From Microthrix sp041394405 (lineage in GTDB: Bacteria; Actinomycetota; Acidimicrobiia; Acidimicrobiales; Microtrichaceae): a stretch of DNA of 64,000 nucleotides. Below the pieces are notes generated by a model. It was not told where the DNA came from, ran no database searches, and was given only the letters and a program-made list of their open reading frames with translations. The position numbers and the translations under genes were made by a program. The stretch is from positions 258,664-322,663 of the forward strand of contig JAWKIF010000009.1 of NCBI GenBank assembly GCA_041394405.1, read 5' to 3'. This document shows, piece by piece, positions 60,077 through 64,000 of the stretch (position 1 is the first letter of the stretch; each line of letters starts with the position of its first letter).

Positions 60077-60789
60077 CGTGTGGTCCCGACGTGGGCACGG
60101 TCGCGCACGAGGGTGATGCCGGCACCGACGAACCAGATGATCGATCCGAGCCCGAAGACCATCTCGACCGCCTCGAAGTCCGGGACGACCGTGACGAGCC
60201 CAGCGACGGCGGTGACGATACCGACGACGTTCAGCCAGCGCGGCAGCTTCGCTGTGATCAGCCCGGCAATCGACACGAGCAGGATCCAGATCCCGCCAAC
60301 GAGCTCGTTGCCGCCCCCGAGTCCGTTCGTGACCGTGTCGAGGGTCGACCAGACGGTGACGGCGCTGTCGGGGTCCGATGCGGCAAGGTCGGCGACTGCT
60401 TCGATCCCGATGTTGGAGATCATCCCGGTGGCAAACATCAGCGCAGCCCAGATAGCGGCGAACACCATCGCTGCGTTCGCGAGCAGCGGAGCGTCGGCGA
60501 GTCGTTGGCGCAGCGCGAGTCCGAGCGGCACAAGCGCCGCGCCGAACACGATGAAGATGCCGATGTACCAGGCGAGCAACGCCCCCTGGTGCCCGACGAG
60601 GAAGTCGACGGACTCGGCCGGCGTGGCATCGGGATCGGTGTAGTCGCCGAACGTCGTTGCGAACATGGCGATCCCGTAGAAGAAGGTGCCCGCGGCGAGC
60701 AGCGCTGCGGCGCCACCGATGCGGGCGAGGCGACCTGGTTCGCCGCTCGGCGAGGTAGCTGTGGCTGAAGGTGTGGTGGTAGTGGTCAT
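60073..60789 (-). CDS. DUF4386-like membrane protein
   Basis: A 238-aa protein with about six membrane helices: IGGAAALLAAGTFFYGIAMF, LLAWYIGIFIVFGAALVPLG, MVFAAIWAALMFATGMISN, GGIWILLVSIAGLI, WLNVVGIVTAVAGLVT and VFGLGSIIWFVGAGITLV. The pattern fits the DUF4386 family. It is coupled on both sides: ATGA overlaps with the upstream 94-aa gene and with the downstream 69-aa frame. The operon faces a MalT-like regulator, which may control it. Confidence 0.75.
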   Translation of the reverse strand: MTTTTTPSATATSPSGEPGRLARIGGAAALLAAGTFFYGIAMFATTFGDYTDPDATPAESVDFLVGHQGALLAWYIGIFIVFGAALVPLGLALRQRLADAPLLANAAMVFAAIWAALMFATGMISNIGIEAVADLAASDPDSAVTVWSTLDTVTNGLGGGNELVGGIWILLVSIAGLITAKLPRWLNVVGIVTAVAGLVTVVPDFEAVEMVFGLGSIIWFVGAGITLVRDRAHVGTTR

Positions 60790-61070
60790 GGTTGGATGCC
60801 TTTCTCTGGGTTGGTGTGCTGGTTGGTGGAGACGGTGTCGGTCGGGTCCGCGGGGAGTGGGTCGATTCGTCGGAGCTCGACGACCTGGACGTTCATCGAG
60901 GTGAAGTGGGCGAGCAGTCCGTTCAAATGCGATGCGTCGCGGATCTGACCGGTCAGTCGGGTGGTACCGACCTCGGTCGACTCGATCCGGAATTCGTCGA
61001 CGACGGGGCGGAGCACCCGGTCGGTGACTCGACCGTGGATCTCGATCTCGTAGCGGGTCGGTCGGGACAT
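60786..61070 (-). CDS. Small conserved-looking protein (94 aa), first gene of the operon
   Basis: A beta-rich, soluble protein: RYEIEIHGRVTDRVLRPVVD, EFRIESTEVGTTRLTGQIRD and LLAHFTSMNVQVVELRRIDP read as a ferredoxin-like or ACT-like unit, then a Thr/Asn-rich tail. The ATG at 61070 matches where the fold begins; the longer frame is low-complexity. Its stop overlaps the ATG of the membrane protein gene. Its position next to a LuxR/MalT gene suggests regulation by it. Function unknown. Confidence 0.65.
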   Translation of the reverse strand: MSRPTRYEIEIHGRVTDRVLRPVVDEFRIESTEVGTTRLTGQIRDASHLNGLLAHFTSMNVQVVELRRIDPLPADPTDTVSTNQHTNPEKGIQP

Positions 61071-61203
61071 GTCGCCATCGTCCGAGAGACCGGGGTGAGC
61101 CGACATCACTCCCCCGCCCTTCTCACCCGGGTGATCGGCGGCGACCGATTCCGGGATCGCACCACCGGTCCGCCGCCCCGTGTCCATCTCCTACGATCGG
61201 GCG

Positions 61204-63372
61204 ATGGCCGACTCGAGCGCGCCACTCACCGCCACCAAGGTCACGCCACCGCGGCAGCCGAGCCGGTACCTGCGCCGCTCACGGCTCACCGACGCGCTGG
61301 ACGCGTCGGTGGATGCAGGTCGAGGCGTGGTTCTCGTGAGCGCACCAGCAGGGTCCGGAAAGACGACGCTCGTCAACGGGTGGCTCGACACTCGCAACGC
61401 CGGCGTGGGCTGGCTGCACGTCGATGAGGGTGATGATGACCCATCACGCTTCTGGGCCTACGTGGCAGCAGCGCTCGCTGATGCCGTGCCGGGTCTCCCC
61501 GAGGCCGTACGATTGTCGATCGGCGACGGTCTCGATGCGGCGGTCGGTAGCGTCGTGAACCAGATCGCCGAACGCGGCGACGACATCGTCCTCGTGATCG
61601 ACGACTATCACCTCGTCACGAACGACGACGTGCACCGCAGCGTCGAGCAGCTCATCTCGCTCAGGCCAGCGAACCTCACGATCGTCATGTCGACACGAGT
61701 CGATCCCCCGTTCCGACTCGGCCGACTGCGTGTGCGCGATCAACTCACCGAGGTCCGAGCCGATGACCTCCGCTTCGACAACGAGGAGGCGACGTGGCTC
61801 CTCGATGCAAGCGCGACCGGCCTGGCGCCCGACGCGGTCAGCTTGCTCCACAAGCGCACCGAGGGATGGGCTGCGGGGCTCGTGCTCGCCGGACTGTCGC
61901 TGCGTGACGGCGCCGACATCGACGGGTTCGTCACGGCGTTCCACGGCGACGACCAACTCGTCGCCGACTACCTGACCGATGAGTTCCTCGACTCGGTCGA
62001 TGCCGCAGAACGGCAGCGTCTTCTGGACGTGTCCATCCTCGAACGCCTCTCCGGTCCGCTCATCAACGAGGTGTGCGATGTCGCCGACGGCACCGAGTGG
62101 CTCGCCGGACTCGCAGCGTCGAACCAGTTGGTCATTCCACTCGACCGCACCGGCAGCTGGTTCCGGTTCCACCACCTGCTCCGCGACTTGTTGCGTGCGC
62201 AGTTGGAGCGGACCTCGGCCAAGCGCAGCGCTGCGCTCCACGCCGCAGCGGGGCGGTGGTACCGCGAGCAAGGCGATCTGGTCCCCGCCGTCGAGCACCT
62301 CCTCCGGGCCGGCCGCCGCACCGAGGCGGCTGACATCGTGGCCGACAACGCAACCCAACTGCTCAACATCGGACGTACCTACACCGTCACCCGCTACATC
62401 GAACGACTCGGCGACATGGTCGATACCCATGAAGGGCTGGCGATCGTGCATGGCTGGGTGTCGTTCGTGACCGGCCGTTTCGCCGAAGCCGAACGTGCGC
62501 TCGAGACGGCGACGCGGCTCGACACCGAAGGCGTCGATGCCGGACTGATCCTGTCGCTGTCCGCAATGATCCACCTCGCGAAGGGCGACGTCGCCGCCGG
62601 ACTCGAGGCAGTCGAGCGACAGGTGCCGACGACCGAGCCGACGCATCCAATGGTGCTCGGCGGCGTGCGCGTCATGGGCGGCCGCTTCGACGATGCCCGC
62701 CCGTTCCTCGCACAGGCGAACGAGATGGCGGCGAGCCGCCCTGACTACTTCGTGGCCGCCGTCACGCCGGTCTTCGAGGCCGTCGCCGAACTCGAGGTGG
62801 GGCGCGTCGAGGCCGCACGCGATCTGGCGACCGCCTCCATCGAGTTCGCCGACGAACGCCGGATCGGCGAAGCACCGCAGATGGCGCTCGCCCACAGCGT
62901 CCTTGCCCGAACCACCAACGACCCTGACACGGCACTGCCCTCTGCGCTACGTGGTGTGCAACTCGCCCGCCGCTCGCCTGAGAACGTCATGCTCATCTAC
63001 GCAGTGGCGACCGCCGCCGACGTCGCGTTCGACCAGCGGCACCCCGAGGCGGAATCGCTGGTCGTCGAAGCCCGTGGGATCGTCGATCGATGCGTCGACC
63101 CGGGGATTGCGGGGCGCTACCTCGCTAGGGTCGAGGCCCGACACGGTCGCGCCGACCGACCTCAGGTCGACGGTCCCGTCGAAGAGCTCACCGAACGCGA
63201 GCTATCGGTCTTGCGATATCTGCCGTCGCAGCTGTCGCAACGCGAGATCGCGAGCGAGCTCTACGTGTCGCTCAACACCGTGAAGACACACTGCAAGGCG
63301 ATCTACCGGAAGCTCGGCGTCGAGGGCCGCAAGCCCGCCGTCCAGGCCGCCCGCGACCACGAGCTTCTCTGA
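61204..63372 (+). CDS. MalT-like ATP-dependent LuxR-family regulator
   Basis: A 722-aa STAND-type regulator. VTPPRQPSRYLRRSRL starts the domain, Walker A is SAPAGSGKTTLVNGW near residue 47, and DIVLVIDDYHLVTNDDVHR is the Walker B region. An arm with GWAAGLVLAGLSLRDG and FHHLLRDLLRAQLERTSAKR follows, then TPR-like helices. The C-terminal HTH is LTERELSVLRYLPSQLSQRE followed by NTVKTHCKAIYRKLGV. It would activate genes on binding ATP and an inducer. The divergent 60786-61070 operon is the obvious target. A GTG eight codons earlier is possible. Confidence 0.9.
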   Translation: MADSSAPLTATKVTPPRQPSRYLRRSRLTDALDASVDAGRGVVLVSAPAGSGKTTLVNGWLDTRNAGVGWLHVDEGDDDPSRFWAYVAAALADAVPGLPEAVRLSIGDGLDAAVGSVVNQIAERGDDIVLVIDDYHLVTNDDVHRSVEQLISLRPANLTIVMSTRVDPPFRLGRLRVRDQLTEVRADDLRFDNEEATWLLDASATGLAPDAVSLLHKRTEGWAAGLVLAGLSLRDGADIDGFVTAFHGDDQLVADYLTDEFLDSVDAAERQRLLDVSILERLSGPLINEVCDVADGTEWLAGLAASNQLVIPLDRTGSWFRFHHLLRDLLRAQLERTSAKRSAALHAAAGRWYREQGDLVPAVEHLLRAGRRTEAADIVADNATQLLNIGRTYTVTRYIERLGDMVDTHEGLAIVHGWVSFVTGRFAEAERALETATRLDTEGVDAGLILSLSAMIHLAKGDVAAGLEAVERQVPTTEPTHPMVLGGVRVMGGRFDDARPFLAQANEMAASRPDYFVAAVTPVFEAVAELEVGRVEAARDLATASIEFADERRIGEAPQMALAHSVLARTTNDPDTALPSALRGVQLARRSPENVMLIYAVATAADVAFDQRHPEAESLVVEARGIVDRCVDPGIAGRYLARVEARHGRADRPQVDGPVEELTERELSVLRYLPSQLSQREIASELYVSLNTVKTHCKAIYRKLGVEGRKPAVQAARDHELL

Positions 63373-63414
63373 ACGCCGCAACGGGCGCCCGGAGCGGGTG
63401 CCGGCGGCCACGGC

Positions 63415-63690
63415 TCGACGAGCACCTTCGATGACCTCGCAGACCTCCAGAACAATGTCGTCATCAGGGGCAACGAAGTCGAGATCCGTGGAGAATCGTC
63501 CCCCGCTGCCGAGTCGACATTTCCGGAGCGCAGTTCCGCCTTTGAACACCAAGGTGCCGTCATCGAAGTGACCCAGCTCGGACAGCAACCACAGCAGGTG
63601 ATCCTGCGCGACGTCGAGTAGCGCCGCACCGTAGGTGTCGGCGCGACCCGCTCCGTGTGGTCGAACGAGCGCGTCACAGTCCCATGCCAA
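63415..63690 (-). pseudogene. AbiEii-type nucleotidyltransferase toxin, N-terminal remnant
   Basis: The frame shows RPHGAGRADTYGAALLDVAQ, DHLLWLLSELGHFDDG, LVFKGGTALRKCRL and RFSTDLDFVAPDDD, the nucleotidyltransferase motif (KGGTALRK...DLDF) of AbiEii toxins. After about residue 90 (EVIEGAR) similarity stops and the frame runs into the 3' end of the LuxR gene. Full-length toxins have about 250-300 aa, so two thirds are gone. A junction lies near 63375-63420. Confidence 0.7.
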
Positions 63691-63886
63691 GACATCGAGT
63701 TGGGGAACCAGGTCGGGGCACGAACGCCCACACTCCTTTGAGATGCAAGCTGGCGAACCAGCCGAGCTGCTGAAGGTCGCGAGCGGTCCTCTCTAGGTCT
63801 CGATCGACTCGAAGTTCCTCGAGGCGGTCAGCGAGATCCTGTCGCGTGACGACTGCCGGCCGATCTCGAGAGAGAACCGCAAGCAG
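63674..63886 (-). pseudogene. AbiEi-type antitoxin, N-terminal domain remnant
   Basis: The frame LAVLSRDRPAVVTRQDLADR, then LERTARDLQQLGWFASLHLK and GVWAFVPRPGS matches the winged-helix N-terminus of AbiEi antitoxins. An in-frame TGA lies just before it (63887-63889) and no start codon is available. The rest of the antitoxin is missing, and the toxin remnant follows directly. The last 110 bp of the window upstream show no recognisable gene. Confidence 0.6.
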
Positions 63887-64000
63887 TCAAGTCCAGCACA
63901 GCGTGGATTCGGGTGCCTGACACGGTGTCGAACCAATGCACTCCCAACGGGCAGCTCTCGGACGGAACCGGGTCACGCACGATCGGTGATCGACCGCTCG

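Overview
The window is GC-rich, densely packed chromosomal DNA with many GTG starts, 1-4 bp gene overlaps and genes on both strands. An F420-type PPOX enzyme, DUF2252, excalibur-domain proteins, many acyl-CoA dehydrogenases and hydratases, a Baeyer-Villiger monooxygenase, a P450 and a sufBCDT operon point to an actinomycete, most likely an acidimicrobial-type environmental lineage. The lineage is inferred from gene content only. No rRNA, tRNA, CRISPR array or intact insertion sequence was recognised.

Layout. 1-3.6 kb: a cut-off beta-propeller gene, a crotonase, an SDR and a PhyH dioxygenase (minus strand). 3.8-6.9 kb: a secreted GH5 glycosidase, a CsoR-type regulator with a Cys-rich 58-aa protein and a palindromic operator, and a thioesterase. 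7-26 kb: a metabolic block with three unrelated alpha-galactosidase-type families (GH27, frameshifted; GH4; GH36), two class III aminotransferases (one BioA), a P450, an acyl-CoA synthetase, a MoaD-like/BNR-propeller pair, a tandem-fused acyl-CoA dehydrogenase and a neutral ceramidase with its zinc and catalytic residues intact. 26-30 kb: a membrane protein, a methyltransferase, an esterase and a DUF808 protein.

30-35 kb is a decayed accessory stretch: a gene broken by a deletion and a frameshift, an XRE antitoxin whose partner is frameshifted and truncated, then three surface or secreted proteins (a TP-stalked DUF1524 nuclease, an excalibur protein and an excalibur lipoprotein). 35-44.8 kb: an acyl-CoA dehydrogenase, small-domain proteins, SelO, a MaoC hydratase, a shortened TetR gene facing an oxidoreductase, a 46-bp direct repeat and a BVMO. 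45-49.5 kb: sufB-sufC-sufD-sufT plus a small conserved gene, all translationally coupled or tightly spaced. 49.5-50.1 kb: a DUF4160/DUF2442 pair with an amber codon and an upstream inverted repeat. 50-55 kb: a lipocalin-like protein, a radical SAM/SPASM protein coupled to a HemG-type oxidase, and a polytopic membrane protein. 55.5-63.4 kb: VOC/YceI facing MarR, TetR facing a methyltransferase over a perfect 14-bp inverted repeat, a lipoprotein, and a small operon facing a MalT-like LuxR regulator. The window ends in remnants of an AbiE-type toxin-antitoxin pair.

The most interesting themes are: a possible glycosphingolipid or alpha-galactoside degradation capacity (endoglycoceramidase-like GH5, several alpha-galactosidases, ceramidase); three separate decayed toxin-antitoxin modules; a ubiquitin-like protein coupled to an Asp-box propeller; and several clear palindromic operators between divergent genes.
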